Below are positions 44,985 through 55,747 of a stretch of DNA of 64,000 nucleotides, in pieces. Positions within the stretch are counted from its first letter, which is position 1; each line of letters begins with the position of its first letter. The position numbers were made by a program, and so were the translations under genes. The stretch is from Evernia prunastri. Taxonomy: Eukaryota > Ascomycota > Lecanoromycetes > Lecanorales > Parmeliaceae. The DNA is taken from assembly GCA_003184365.1 (NCBI GenBank), contig NKYR01000036.1:186001-250000 (forward strand), given 5' to 3'. A model generated the notes under the pieces. It was given only the letters and a program-made list of their open reading frames with translations. It ran no database searches and had not been told where the DNA came from.

Positions 44985-46317
44985 CTACTTTTTGACCGCA
45001 CTGGCCAAATTCGTATGCCGCATCATGATTGCTGAGTATCTGCATTCGATCAGTACCACACCCTCTCAAGTCAAAAATTATGGTGACTTACGAGAAAATG
45101 CTGATCAGCGCAAGCAAGATCCCAAGGGCAGCTTTATCTGTAATGACCTTTCCACCGGAGAAAGCGCCGATGACCACAATCAGGCAAGTCTTGAGATGCC
45201 CGACAACAGTACTTTCGAGAGGTCCTGAGCCACCGATTATGAAGAACTGCGAGAGGTTGATCAATGCGGCGAGGAAGCCACTGAGGAGTATCATTCCCCA
45301 CATAACCGCAGGTGTCTGGTCCAGCGCTGGGAACTTGTCGGTCCATGGTACAACGTATAATAGAAGTACACCTCCTAGGGGCGCTTGGTTGAAGAGGAGC
45401 TGGAATCCGTTCACCTCGTATTTTCTTTGGTAGGTGCCAATCCAGATTGTGTAAATTCCACTGACAGTGACACTCCCGAACGCGAGAAGGATACTCAGAG
45501 CTCCCACAGCCTTGATCGGAGCACCTGGAATTGGGGCTGGCTTCTGATCGTAGTACGAAATCAAGCCGACTCCGAAACACATTGGAATCAGAGCGTAGAC
45601 CGCCATTCTTGGGATTGTTTTCTTGTAGAAGAAGAAATTGATGATTGCGACAATGGGGGTCAAGAGGACTCGAGTGATTTGGTAGAAGGTAATCGTCGAG
45701 ACTTGGAGGGAGACATTCATGCCGACGATGTTCATAGCCATTGCGATGGCGAGGGGGAGCATGTTCATGATGGGAATCTTTCGAGGCTCGAACATGCCGA
45801 CTGCGGGGCGAGAGAGGAGATAGAGCGTTGCCGCTGTGACGAAGAAGTGGAAGGCTGCGAAGGCCGCTTGACATTGTGAGAAGGATTTGTCGCTAAAGAT
45901 GGCTTTATTGCAGAAGACCTGGGATCGAAGAGAGAGGTCAGCATTGATTGGGTACATGGCCATTTGCGCGATGGCTGAGCATTGAGCGTCTGATGTACAC
46001 TGCTCCACGGACGACGGAGAACGACGACTCACGATTGTAACGGTGGCCAAAGTATTGACGAACATCCACATTAATATCTTGGCCCTTGCGTACGGATCCT
46101 TGGTGGCATGATCTTTGGTGACGACCTTGGGTAATTGCTCTCCGAGGCCCTCCTTCTCTAGATCTCCGCTCCTTCGTTTCTCGTCAGAATCTGAATCGGA
46201 CATGTTGAGAAGTGTCCTGTCGGAAACGGTGGATTCACTTCTGGGACGCAAGGTTTCGTCGCGAGAGTTGCTGCTCACGAGTCGGAGTTTCTCGTTATCG
46301 TCGTTCAGAGCATCCAT
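44985..46317 (-). CDS. Nucleotide-sugar / triose-phosphate-type transporter (SLC35, TPT family)
   Basis: Ten-helix Golgi or ER membrane antiporter of the drug/metabolite superfamily. Three exons: 46033..46317, 45092..45918 and 44985..45039, giving 388 residues. The first intron (114 bp, GTGAGT...CCCAG) is in frame and could be mistaken for coding. Splicing makes NTLATVTIVFCNKAIFSD, the usual helix 1 end. The last intron (52 bp) gives ISIFSYSAIMMRHTN. Family marks are FAAFHFFVTAATLY, then NMLPLAIAMAMNIVGMNVSLQ, TFYQITRVLLTPIVAI, SGIYTIWIGTYQRKYEVN, QLLFNQAPLGGVLLLYVVPW and GHLKTCLIVVIGAF (the conserved G-x-x-K-T). It is most like the SLC35E3 branch. The substrate is not known for most fungal members. 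The N-terminus is a Ser/Asp-rich cytosolic tail with possible phosphosites. Confidence 0.88.
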
Positions 46318-47257
46318 CGCGGGTGCCAGGATCTTCTTGGGAAAGTTGAACGAGTAGGCTAGAAGGAGTAGGAGTAGGAGCAGGAGGCAGCAGACAATGG
46401 GAAAGAGCAGGCAGGGACTTTATCGCATTTGCCAGATACGAGTTGATTACTGGCTGACTGCATGAGTGATGATCATTGATGAGCTGCAGCAGCTGCAGGA
46501 GAGTGGATCGGCTCGGATATGGTAGAGTAGAGTACTTCTCGTACGGAGGTATGTATTATTATTATAAGTACGGTAGTACTTTGTTGTTGGTTGTTGCCGA
46601 GTTGGCTTTTGGGTGTCCCCTACAATTTAACTCAACAACTCCACGGCGTCCACGCCCTCTTTTATTTTATTCTTTTAAGTACTTTCTAACTTTAATCGCA
46701 TATAAATATATAAATTATGGGGGCGCAGCAAGTGGTAGATTTGGCTTCTCGGCATGAAACGATAATAACCAACCTAAGGCTAATAATTCAAGACAGTTCA
46801 TGAATCATGAGGCACCACTACGTTTTAAGGATACTCTTTCCTAGGCACCTAGGGGCCAGGGCCAGTCCCAGGGCTTGTCGCCAGATAATTTATAAGGTAA
46901 CCCGAGGCCCTGCAAAATCAAAAAATGAACTGGTCTGTTGCTGCCGTTCTACTAGTACAATAGTACAATAAGACTCTTGAAGACAGGAGTACCTAAAGTA
47001 CCTTACCTAGGGGTCGAGAGTTTGACTGAGTGGCTGAGAGCACGCAATGCCCCTCCTCTTGTACGAGTAGACTGAGTAAACTGTAGAGGAGCTAGAAACA
47101 GTAAACGCACTAGCATTTCCAGCCGAGACACTCCAACATGACCTAAGACCTAATTATTTTGTCCGTGTTTGTCTTGTGCCTCAATCCGCGTCAATCATCA
47201 ACATTTCGGGGCAACAATCATGCGGCGGCGAACAAGTACATACTCGTCCTTAGGATT
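46318..47257. promoter_or_regulatory. Divergent promoter region
   Basis: About 940 bp between the transporter and the sorting nexin start codons. It has short TATTAT/AGTACT-type simple sequence near 46540..46580 and CCTAGG-rich tracts near 46840..46860. An in-frame open stretch precedes the sorting nexin ATG (from 47159) but has no ATG. Confidence 0.4.
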
Positions 47258-50200
47258 ATGGCCCTGAGTGCCCGTCATGTCCTCCTAGCAGCATTCGTAG
47301 CCTTCGTCTCCTGGGGCTTCCTTATCAGTTGGGCTCCCATCCTCCGCTTTCTTGGTTACGCCTTCATTGCTGGGGTCTTGACTACCCTCCTTGCCATTGG
47401 AGCCCTGGTAATACTCAGCACCAGAAAGAAACAAGATGCGAGGCGGTTGGCGAGGAGGCCGCCTAGGGCTGCAGCATTCGTTGCACCGGAAGCATGGAAG
47501 GAGGCGACCGAATGGCTTTCGACTAAAGCCATCTACAGAAGAACTCCCCTATATCCCCCCTCTTTCATGATATCGGACAGCCTAGACGGCTTACTCGACT
47601 GGATCCTTCGAGATTACGTCACCTCCTGGTACACCAAAATCTCGCCGAGTTCCAACTTCGTCAATGAGATCGAGCGGGCAATAAGGATTGCAATGGTCAA
47701 TATCAGTGACAGACTTTTTGCGATAGATATTGTAGAAATAGCGGTCTCAAGGATCGTCCCATTGATCACAGCACATCTGAAAGATTTCTACGAGGCCGAG
47801 AGAAGTGTCCGAGGCAAGAACCTCAATCGCAATGTCACGGAATCCAACGAGCTCGACATTGCGATAGCTGGCAAATACCGGGATGGCAAATTGCACCCTG
47901 CAGCTTCGCTGACTTACTCGCATCTCAAGCTCGTTCAACAGGAGTACTTGCGCAAGATCATTGTTCGGCTCCTACCTGAAGTCTTGCCCGAAAGTATGAT
48001 TAGAAGTAGAGCTGTTTCCGTGCTCATTAAGGAGATTGTGTCGTGCGCAGTGCTTGCGCCATTGATGCAAATGCTATCAGATCCAGATACATGGAATCAA
48101 TTGATGGAAGGCTATGGCCGGACCATGCTCCAAGACAGGAAGACTGTCCGCAAGCTCCGAGCTGCGCTGGACCAGCATGCTTCGCCAGCACCGAAAGCCT
48201 CAAAGCCCCATGCCTTTCCAAGAATCGCTCCTGGCGACGACGAGCGCAAGTTCGAACGTTTTATCAGATCTATTCGACAATGTAATAATCTCTCCGAAGC
48301 ACGAAGATTCCGGAGTGAGGTAGCTAGTCAGTTGAAGCGGGAGTCAATGATGGAAGGCCAGGACCAGATATTCTTACGTCGTTTGGATACCGGCAAGCAA
48401 TTGCTTGACCAAAGGGTGGGCAAGCTCTCTGCCGTTGGAGGCACTTCAGGGTCTCGAATGCTTCAGCAAGATTTCCAAAAGGGTCAAAATACCTCAAGAT
48501 TGCTGAATGCCTCACTCACCGAAGTATTACATGACGCATCTGGTCTTTCGTATTTTATGGAGTATATGGATCGCCACCGGCTCATGACTTTTGTTCAGTT
48601 CTGGATCGTCGTGGATGGGTTTCGCAACCCTTTGGAAGAGGCTTTACAAGCTGATGACCCCTTTTCAGGAACTCAGGTGCAATGGACTGATTCGGATCGA
48701 GCCGACATCGCCCAAATTAATGAGGCTTATTTGTCGAAACCTGAATTCAATGTTCCTGAGTCGACAAGGGAGGCAGTCCGAGCGTTTTTGAAAGCTGGTC
48801 CTGGGGCCACAATACCAGAGTATCTGCGAGCTCGAACTGCGGTGCTGAGAGCGCAGGCTGGTGTCCTAGAGGAGATGGAAGAAGTTCATTTTCCCAACTT
48901 TAAGAAGTCCGATCTCTATTACAAATACCTCACATCTGATGATTCATCTGCCAAGATGTCTTCTAGGCCGGCAAGAGCGCTGAGGCAGCCCTCCGTGGCA
49001 CCAATACTTGAATCTCCAAGCAGACCGTCTTCTTTGTCTCGCAAGGCAACTCGCTTCAACGCAAACGGGACGGACCTCCGAAGGAATGCAAATTCAAACA
49101 GTGATCTCAAATCAGCAGTAAAGCATACCACGGACGACTCTCAACTCATCCAGTCACGTCGCTCCTTCGACATTGATACCTCTGCACCTTTGTTTGACGA
49201 CGATATTGATGATGAGCCCCTTGCTCGTTCGACTCGAAGTCTCGACAACGAGTCCTTGAACGGCGATCATGGCAGCGGAAACCAAGAGCAAATGGTTGAA
49301 GCTATGGAGGCAGCACTGAACAATATCATGACAGATGATCCAAAGGAGGACGACTCCAAAGATTCGATTTTTGAGACCCCTGAACCAAACTTCATGTCCG
49401 CGAAGATCATGGACTCGCCACGAAGCTCGGGCGAACACAAGAGGACGGAGATCGTCTCCCATCATGAAAAGGAGCGAGAGCGGCCAAACTTGGCATCATT
49501 AGGTCTTGTCAACACCTCGTCTCGGATTGGTGTATTCTCGGATAATGACCTGTTTGGCGATGCAGACAAGTTCCTTGAAGACGAGAAAACGGATCCCGAG
49601 GTCTCTGCTGACGAGCCCATGGAAGAGGAAATCCACCAAGCTGCACCTGGAGATCTGGGACTGGCAGAAGCCATATCTGCCCTGACTGTTGACATTGAAA
49701 GACTAGCTGCTCAAGAATCTGTCGTTGATACTTTGACTCGGAAGGCCGAGCTCACGAACAACATTGCTGAGCTCAGGATTTTGGGCAAGTCGAAATCGAG
49801 TCTACAGCGAGAAATACGTAGAAAAGAACTTCAGCGACAACAATATATTGTCCAGGAGAGTGACAACAGTCTCTATGGTCGCGCTAACGTTGATATCAAG
49901 TCGATCATGGTTGGGAAAGAGGATGACGGGCAGGAGTTCGCTCTTTATGTCATTGAGGTACAACGCAAGGCTGGAGAGAACATGTCTGCCGCCTCCTGGG
50001 CAGTTGCACGGAGATACAGTGAGTTCCATGACCTACATAAGCGTCTTCGTAGTATCTACCCTGCCGTTCGAAATCTCGAATTCCCTAGGCGGAGGTTGGT
50101 CATGAAACTGCAACGAGATTTTCTTCACAAACGACGCGTATCGCTCGAGAATTATCTTCGAGAGCTCCTACGTCTGCCAGCCGTCTGCCGCAGCCGAGAT

Positions 50201-51004
50201 CTTCGTGCCTTCCTCTCACAATCAGCGATCGTCTCGACCAGCAAAGACCCAACTCGCGAAGGTGAACGGCGTGACATCATTTCCCGAATTTACAACTCTG
50301 TGACAGACGGGATGGACGAGTTTCTTGGTAACGTTCCTGTTCTCGACCAACTCTCTATTGCCGGCCAGAACCTTATCTCAGCCGCCACTTCGCAGTTCAA
50401 CACCATGCAGCCCACCGGCAGCGGCGCTCCCCTGCCTATTGCACCGGAAGATCCCATCCAAACTGCTGAGGCACGCGCCGAGCTCCTTGCTTTTGATCCC
50501 AACACCAATAACACGAACCGTGCTGACCAACTCGAGCCCTTTGTGAAGCCTATCTGCGACATCTTTCTTGAAAGCTTCGACCTGCAACGCGGCAACAACT
50601 GGCTGCGTGGCCGAGCTGTCGTTGTAGTCCTTCATCAGCTCTTGGGTGGCACTGTGGAGCGCAAAGTCCGGGAAATGGCACGGTCTATGTTCGCAGAGCC
50701 AAGCGTACTCAAATACATCGACATGCTCAAAGACACCATGTGGCCCAACGGTCAGATGCGCAAAGACACGGTGGTTCGGACTGATACCCAAAAGACGCAC
50801 ACCCGGATCGAAGCAAGCGTGATGTTGGCGACATTGATTCCGGATCTGGCAGGGAACGTGGTGGGCAAAGCCAACGCTCAGGCGGCGAGTAGAAGAATCT
50901 TTGCAACTGTTAATAACCAGCGTTTGAATACACACTTGGCTTTCACGATCCTCGACGAGGTTATCGATGTCTTATTTCCGAAAGGAGGAATGCGAGGCCT
51001 ATAA
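47258..51004 (+). CDS. mdm1: PXA-RGS-PX-nexin C sorting nexin (Mdm1 / SNX13-SNX14 type)
   Basis: ER-anchored lipid-binding tether at ER-vacuole/endosome contacts. Single exon, 1,248 residues from ATG 47258. Two N-terminal membrane helices (about residues 8-50, LLAAFVAFVSWGFLISW and FIAGVLTTLLAIGALVIL) are followed by a basic turn (RKKQDARRLARR). A PXA domain spans about 80-300, including LLDWILRDYVTSWYTKIS and LPESMIRSRAVSVLIKEIVS. An RGS domain spans about 415-560: LTEVLHDASGLSYFMEYMD, then FVQFWIVVDGFRNP. A long acidic, Ser-rich linker carries EEEIHQA. The PX domain spans about 875-985: ARRYSEFHDLHKRLR with FPRRRLVMKL, then RVSLENYLRELL. The C-terminal nexin domain begins near 1088 (PFVKPICDIFLESFDL). 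This architecture is that of SNX13/SNX14 and of fungal Mdm1-like proteins. An RGS domain distinguishes it from yeast Mdm1. The lipid preference cannot be predicted. Confidence 0.92.
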   Translation: MALSARHVLLAAFVAFVSWGFLISWAPILRFLGYAFIAGVLTTLLAIGALVILSTRKKQDARRLARRPPRAAAFVAPEAWKEATEWLSTKAIYRRTPLYPPSFMISDSLDGLLDWILRDYVTSWYTKISPSSNFVNEIERAIRIAMVNISDRLFAIDIVEIAVSRIVPLITAHLKDFYEAERSVRGKNLNRNVTESNELDIAIAGKYRDGKLHPAASLTYSHLKLVQQEYLRKIIVRLLPEVLPESMIRSRAVSVLIKEIVSCAVLAPLMQMLSDPDTWNQLMEGYGRTMLQDRKTVRKLRAALDQHASPAPKASKPHAFPRIAPGDDERKFERFIRSIRQCNNLSEARRFRSEVASQLKRESMMEGQDQIFLRRLDTGKQLLDQRVGKLSAVGGTSGSRMLQQDFQKGQNTSRLLNASLTEVLHDASGLSYFMEYMDRHRLMTFVQFWIVVDGFRNPLEEALQADDPFSGTQVQWTDSDRADIAQINEAYLSKPEFNVPESTREAVRAFLKAGPGATIPEYLRARTAVLRAQAGVLEEMEEVHFPNFKKSDLYYKYLTSDDSSAKMSSRPARALRQPSVAPILESPSRPSSLSRKATRFNANGTDLRRNANSNSDLKSAVKHTTDDSQLIQSRRSFDIDTSAPLFDDDIDDEPLARSTRSLDNESLNGDHGSGNQEQMVEAMEAALNNIMTDDPKEDDSKDSIFETPEPNFMSAKIMDSPRSSGEHKRTEIVSHHEKERERPNLASLGLVNTSSRIGVFSDNDLFGDADKFLEDEKTDPEVSADEPMEEEIHQAAPGDLGLAEAISALTVDIERLAAQESVVDTLTRKAELTNNIAELRILGKSKSSLQREIRRKELQRQQYIVQESDNSLYGRANVDIKSIMVGKEDDGQEFALYVIEVQRKAGENMSAASWAVARRYSEFHDLHKRLRSIYPAVRNLEFPRRRLVMKLQRDFLHKRRVSLENYLRELLRLPAVCRSRDLRAFLSQSAIVSTSKDPTREGERRDIISRIYNSVTDGMDEFLGNVPVLDQLSIAGQNLISAATSQFNTMQPTGSGAPLPIAPEDPIQTAEARAELLAFDPNTNNTNRADQLEPFVKPICDIFLESFDLQRGNNWLRGRAVVVVLHQLLGGTVERKVREMARSMFAEPSVLKYIDMLKDTMWPNGQMRKDTVVRTDTQKTHTRIEASVMLATLIPDLAGNVVGKANAQAASRRIFATVNNQRLNTHLAFTILDEVIDVLFPKGGMRGL

Positions 51005-51490
51005 ACTTTATTGTGGAAAGAGGCCGGAGGAGTGAACTGTACATCAGTAGCGTTAAGTGCGCGGCACTCTAATATAAGTGTCTAATGTGATCCAGTGTTT
51101 TGAAGTCATTGCAGTAACAATCATAACAATCACAAGTCTGGTCAAATCCCAGGCCTCTCTCATGCACCTGCCTTCCCTGGGAGTGCGAGACGTGCTCCAA
51201 AAGAAGGATTGTGACTACTCATATACTCAATGGGCTCTAGTGGCGCCACAACATCATTCTAGCTTATCGTCTTCAACTCTGCTGTCCTTGGTTCTCTTTT
51301 CAAAGTGCGTGCGCAATGCATAATTTCTATCGTTTCTCTACCTTTCCTCTTTGTACATGAAGAACTCCAGGGGCTGCAGCGCAGGAGGCATAGGCTCTCC
51401 CCTACATAATCCTGTCTTTTCAAAAGCAAACACTCCACGTTTTCGCCACAGCGCGGGACGAATCCGAGGTTCTAGCCCTCGATCTCCAAG
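51005..51490. other. Intergenic
   Basis: 3' region of the sorting nexin gene. Nothing recognised before the palindromic block. Confidence 0.4.
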
Positions 51491-51491
51491 G

Positions 51492-51957
51492 CGCCCAATG
51501 GTCCTGGACCATTGGGCGGACTACGGGTCCGGACCAGTCTACTGGACCAGTAGTCCGGACTGTTCTCATGTTTTCTATGGTGGTCCGAGACCGGTTCAGC
51601 TATCTGATGGACCGGTCTGGACTTTAGTCCTGATGGTCCAATCTGTAGGCGATAGACATTTGGTGTATGGTAAGGTACCTACCTACCTTAGAAGTGAATG
51701 CAGAAATTGGCCCTAGCCCCAGCTCTTAAGGTTGAGTGAGAGCCCATTTTTTTCGTCAGGATGCCGCCATATTAACAGCTACATTATTCAGCACCAACAT
51801 AACAATGACATCAAGCGATAACAAATTCGAGCTGTCAATGATCCCGAATAAGGAGGGGGCTATGGAGACTTCGGGAGTATCATTGTATGAGTAGACCGGA
51901 CCGAGACCGTTTCAGGTCCCGGACAGAGTGGGCCAGTGCCTCAGGACCGGTAGTCCG
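51492..51957. repeat. Palindrome-rich GGACC block with matching outer ends (candidate non-autonomous element)
   Basis: At 51492..51518 there is a perfect 13-bp inverted repeat around one base (CGCCCAATGGTCC, T, then its complement). It is followed by many GGTCCGGAC/GGACC motifs and CCAGT..ACTGG hairpins up to about 51620. At the far side, 51944..51957 (GGACCGGTAGTCCG) is the reverse complement of 51517..51530 (CGGACTACGGGTCC) with one mismatch, spacing the ends about 440 bp apart. No ORF lies inside. It looks like a hAT-type or similar deletion derivative, but the ends are only tentatively placed. Confidence 0.45.
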
Positions 51958-52338
51958 TGCCTTCGGGCGCCTTGTTGATATCGTATCCACATACCAGCAT
52001 CCAGGCATGGGGCATGGGGTATGGAGCATGGAGCATGGAGTCTGACAGGGAGAACGAAGCTAATAATGCCATGAACGCTATGAAGGGGGCCTTCACACTT
52101 GCAAGAAGGCATCCATCTCGCACGTGCGCCTCGCCAGCATGAACGAATCATGGCTTGACAGGGCGCTTTGCCGTCTATCGTTGGGCATGTCCATAATCAA
52201 TTTGTTCTATTGAGACCAAGCATGGATCATTGATTCTTGAAGTGGATTATGTTGTTTGGTCTCGCTTAGGCAGATTCCTGTGATTCCACTGAAGGCAGGG
52301 AGTCGATTGGCTCGAGTCTTGCACGTAGTGTGCACGGT

Positions 52339-53740
52339 TTACTTGTCGCTAAATCCGAACGACATCCGTCTTCCTCCATCTGACTGTTGATCTGTGCTGC
52401 CTTCCTCGTTATCTACCAACGGCAACGCTTTGGCATCATGTTTCGGTTCTTCCGGTACTCTTTCCCATCGTGCTTGCTTCTGTTTCCTTCCATGCTGTCG
52501 GTCACCATGTCGTAGCGCGCTCACCATGTGATAGCGAAGACAGTCCTTAAGCTCGTATGGAGCCTCCGATGTCTTCGCTCCATGCCCTATCTTCGACTTA
52601 CGTTATTATTCGTCGTCCTGAAAATATGCGGATCGATTTGAACATCATTCGTGAGCCGGTGGAACCCATTGTTGTCGGAATTCGACCAGGACGTCAACGG
52701 GATGTCGCTACTCTGCTTTGTTGGCTCTCCCGTATGCTGTCCGATTGCAGCCTTTGGGCTGCGCAGAAGATTCGCGCGCCCTAAACCCTCTAACAGCGGT
52801 CGATATGTCATCAGACACGCGGAAACGAGGTACATACCGGGTTCCATCTGGGCTATGATGATGAGATTGACGCCAGCCCAGGTACCATCTGTGAAAGAAT
52901 TATCTGCGAAGAAGAAGGTGAAGCGGATAATGGATGTAATGAGACCACTGATGTGTTCAGCACGGTCAATCAGCACCGTACGCGAATGGTGATGGCCGGT
53001 GAGGTGGAAGACTTACGCGCTGCCGACTAGGAACGTGATTGTCAATCCAATCTTCAATCGCGTAGTTGTATGCAGGCTCCACACTACACGGACGGGTAGG
53101 CCAAGCATAATGATATCGGTAACGATGTTCGGAAAGCTTCCCCACCTGAAGAAATTCTCCTTGTTGATGCAGTGAGCACCAAGCATAGTGGGCTCCCAGT
53201 TGGCAGCAAAAGGGCGGCAGGCAGCCAGATTTGTCACAACGGTGGAGATCTCTAGCCCGATCGAGACGGCCATTAGGATATTGATGACAGTGCGGTTGCT
53301 TTTGTTGGAGAAGAGCCGACGATAGAGGGCCAGGATCGCAAGTCTGGGCACGTTGACGTTGGCAAAGTAGAGAGTTGACAGAGGCACAAGCCATTTTTCC
53401 CACACAATGGCTTTGCCAGGATCTGTGGCTTGTAGATATGCTAAGTGATAGCCAACTCCGGCAAGCTTGACGGCGCCTATGCACCCTCAGTATTGCTCTG
53501 CGTTGCGTGTATGAGCTTACGACTGCTCGAATGCTCACCTATACTTAGGCCAGCAAGGCCCATCTGTAGGGTAAGAGAAGCGAAGACCAAAATATCGTCC
53601 AGTCCCCAGGGTCTCTGAATAATGCGACCCGCAAGGTATCTCAATGCGACGCAAATGACCTGAACGGGAATGAAAAATCCAACAAAGATCAACAGCCTGT
53701 CTCCGCGCCATTCCGCACTATGGGCCGCACTATTCGCCAT
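52339..53740 (-). CDS. PTH11-like seven-helix membrane protein (fungal rhodopsin-type domain)
   Basis: Plasma-membrane protein of the large Pezizomycotina family related to PTH11, thought to sense surfaces or ligands. Four exons: 53539..53740, 53017..53476, 52602..52947 and 52339..52494, with introns of 62, 69 and 107 bp, all GT-AG and frame-consistent. The product has 387 residues. Helix marks are LLIFVGFFIPVQVICVALRY, then RIIQRPWGLDDILVFASL (the conserved W-G-x-D-D), GAVKLAGVGYHLA, ISTVVTNLAACRPFAANW with GAHCINKENFFRW (the conserved Cys pair), PNIVTDIIMLGLPVRVVW, and GSAGLITSIIRFTFFF joined to TWAGVNLIIIAQMEPGMYL. After residue 290 there is a polar tail ending SFGFSDK. No CFEM domain precedes helix 1, so it is a non-CFEM member. 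The ligand is unknown. Confidence 0.86.
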
Positions 53741-53905
53741 AAGACTGTGTTTCGGTCCAAGGAATGAAAAAACAGGACTTGTTCAAGGGTCCAAGAAGAC
53801 CGCAATATGAGATTACTTATTGACGTGAGATCTCATCGACGTTTTCCGCAGGAAGGAGGAGAGGAAGTAGATCGAATTTGTGAGTCCTGAAGGCAAAAGC
53901 AGGAA

Positions 53906-53965
53906 GGGAGCAGAGCAAAAGGGAGCAGATGAAATTGGAGTAGAGCAAAAGGGAGTAGAGCAAAA
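53906..53965. repeat. Imperfect 15-bp tandem repeat, about 4 copies
   Basis: Units of the form GGGAG(C/T)AGAGCAAAA start near 53906, 53921, 53937 and 53951. The repeat lies about 170 bp upstream of the PTH11-like ATG. No function is inferred. Confidence 0.55.
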
Positions 53966-54398
53966 GAGACAGAGCATTGCTATCACGCTGTGATGCAGGT
54001 ACCCATGTGGTAAGGTTCGCCTCTGGAGCATATTGAATAATCAGGAGTATGCCAATTCCTACCTTACCTGTGAGATGCTCAATCCTCACGTGCATCTCGC
54101 GGAGCATGACAGTTTGAGGCAATAGGTACCGGTACTCTAGCGACCTTCTCCGTGGGCTAAGGGATACCATCATTCATTAAAATGTTAACTCACGATTATT
54201 ACCATTTGAGCATCCATCATATCCGTGCTGGTGGATGGATGTGCAAGGAATGAAATGGAAAGATGGTCTGGCTCATTATTGTTGAATGCTCGCAGCCTCT
54301 ACAAGACATGATAAATAGAAGGCTGAAGGCTCTTTCTTCCCTTACTAGAGTACTAGTACGCGGCTGGACCCGATGGAGCCCGTGGGCCGGGACGGCAA

Positions 54399-54860
54399 TT
54401 ATGAGATGCAAAATGTATAAGAATGCTTGGCAAAATCCATCGCGCCCCCCTCCGAAAATCTGTGAAAAAGAGATTCAAAACATCGTAAAATATCGACTTT
54501 TTCTTAATTAAAATTGTTAACATATACTATTAACATATACTATTCATATTAAAACTGCTTTGAATTATCCATTCTATCAACTTATTTTTACTATATTTTT
54601 TATTTTTTCAAAAATTTACACATAAAATCGTAGAAAGAAAGAAAAATCTATTTAAAGAAAATCCGAAAAAAAAGATCAATAGAATCAATAATTCAGAGTA
54701 ACTTTTGTGTATGTCAATTTTATTGATAAATAGTATTTGAGGTTTTAGATAAGAGGAAGTCGATTTTTTACAAGTTTCTTTCTCTTTTTTCCGCAGATTT
54801 CTGGAGGGGGGGCGCGATGGATTTTGCCAAGCATTCTTATTCATTTTGCACACCTCATAA
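54399..54860. mobile_element. AT-rich MITE-like element with long terminal inverted repeats, about 460 bp
   Basis: The left end and the reverse complement of the right end match over roughly 100 bp with few differences. Both start TTATGAG, run through TGCAAAATG and then ATAAGAATGCTTGGCAAAAT, then CCATCGCGCCCCCC, then AAATCTG and an A-rich run, then ATCGACTT. Left arm about 54399..54510, right arm about 54752..54860. The interior is extremely AT-rich and non-coding. It is a non-autonomous element. The family could not be fixed, and target duplications are not certain. Confidence 0.8.
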
Positions 54861-55747
54861 AACATTACTCGCAGGTCGCAGCCCAAAGGTAGGTACCTTA
54901 GGTACCTTAGATAGATAACGTAACTTAGGCCTTGCTAGAGTAAGGTATCGTATGTATCATGTACTTACTTATCATGTATGTATGAAAAAGTAGGTAATGC
55001 CGAGAGAGCAATTTCACACTTTTATTATAGCCTTAACTACTTAATGACAAGTTCATCATCTCCTGCAGATCTTTTGCATGTCTAGAAACCTTGGATCGTT
55101 CCAGCCAGCTCTCTAACAGAGAGGTGCATCAAGGTACGGGTACTCGTACTCGTAACGGCGAGTCGCCATGAATGATCTTGGCCTTGTTCCACGTTCGCCA
55201 GCAGCAAAATCCACCGTCTGGCAAGAATCAAGATTTCCGGCGATCAACGTTTCATGGGCGGCTGAATGCGCGATACTCTACTCAGGGATGTAGTGATGCA
55301 CTGTGAGTGTACGAGTACTCAGGTACTCTGGAGAGGAGATGCGAATAAAATTGATCAGCAAAACAGCTTCCTTACTCGGGGAGTAAAATGGGCAGCAGTC
55401 AGCACCTTCTTTTGCTGCCACTAGGTAATTTGCAATTTGTATATGCAATGCTCCACCACCTGATGTCAACTCTACCTTACCTGCTGATCAAACATGGTCA
55501 ATTGCCGTCCTCGCAATTTCAGAATCAAAGTATTGACTTAACTCCCTGAACATTGATGAGATGCCCATCTCCTGTTACTTTAGTCAGTGGGGAAACACGA
55601 CTCTGTAACCTCCGTTTCCACATATCAGAGAAATTTTCATATCAGAAACCCCCAATGTTTGTATTATCCTTCTTTCCAGTCTTTCGCGACACCCGGAATC
55701 AGCTCCATCGGTTAGATACAAATACTATTAGCATAGCTCACCCACCG
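54861..55747. other. Upstream region of the NRPS-like gene
   Basis: About 890 bp with repeated TAGGTACCTTAGG-type simple sequence near 54890..54915 and otherwise no coding signal. Confidence 0.4.
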
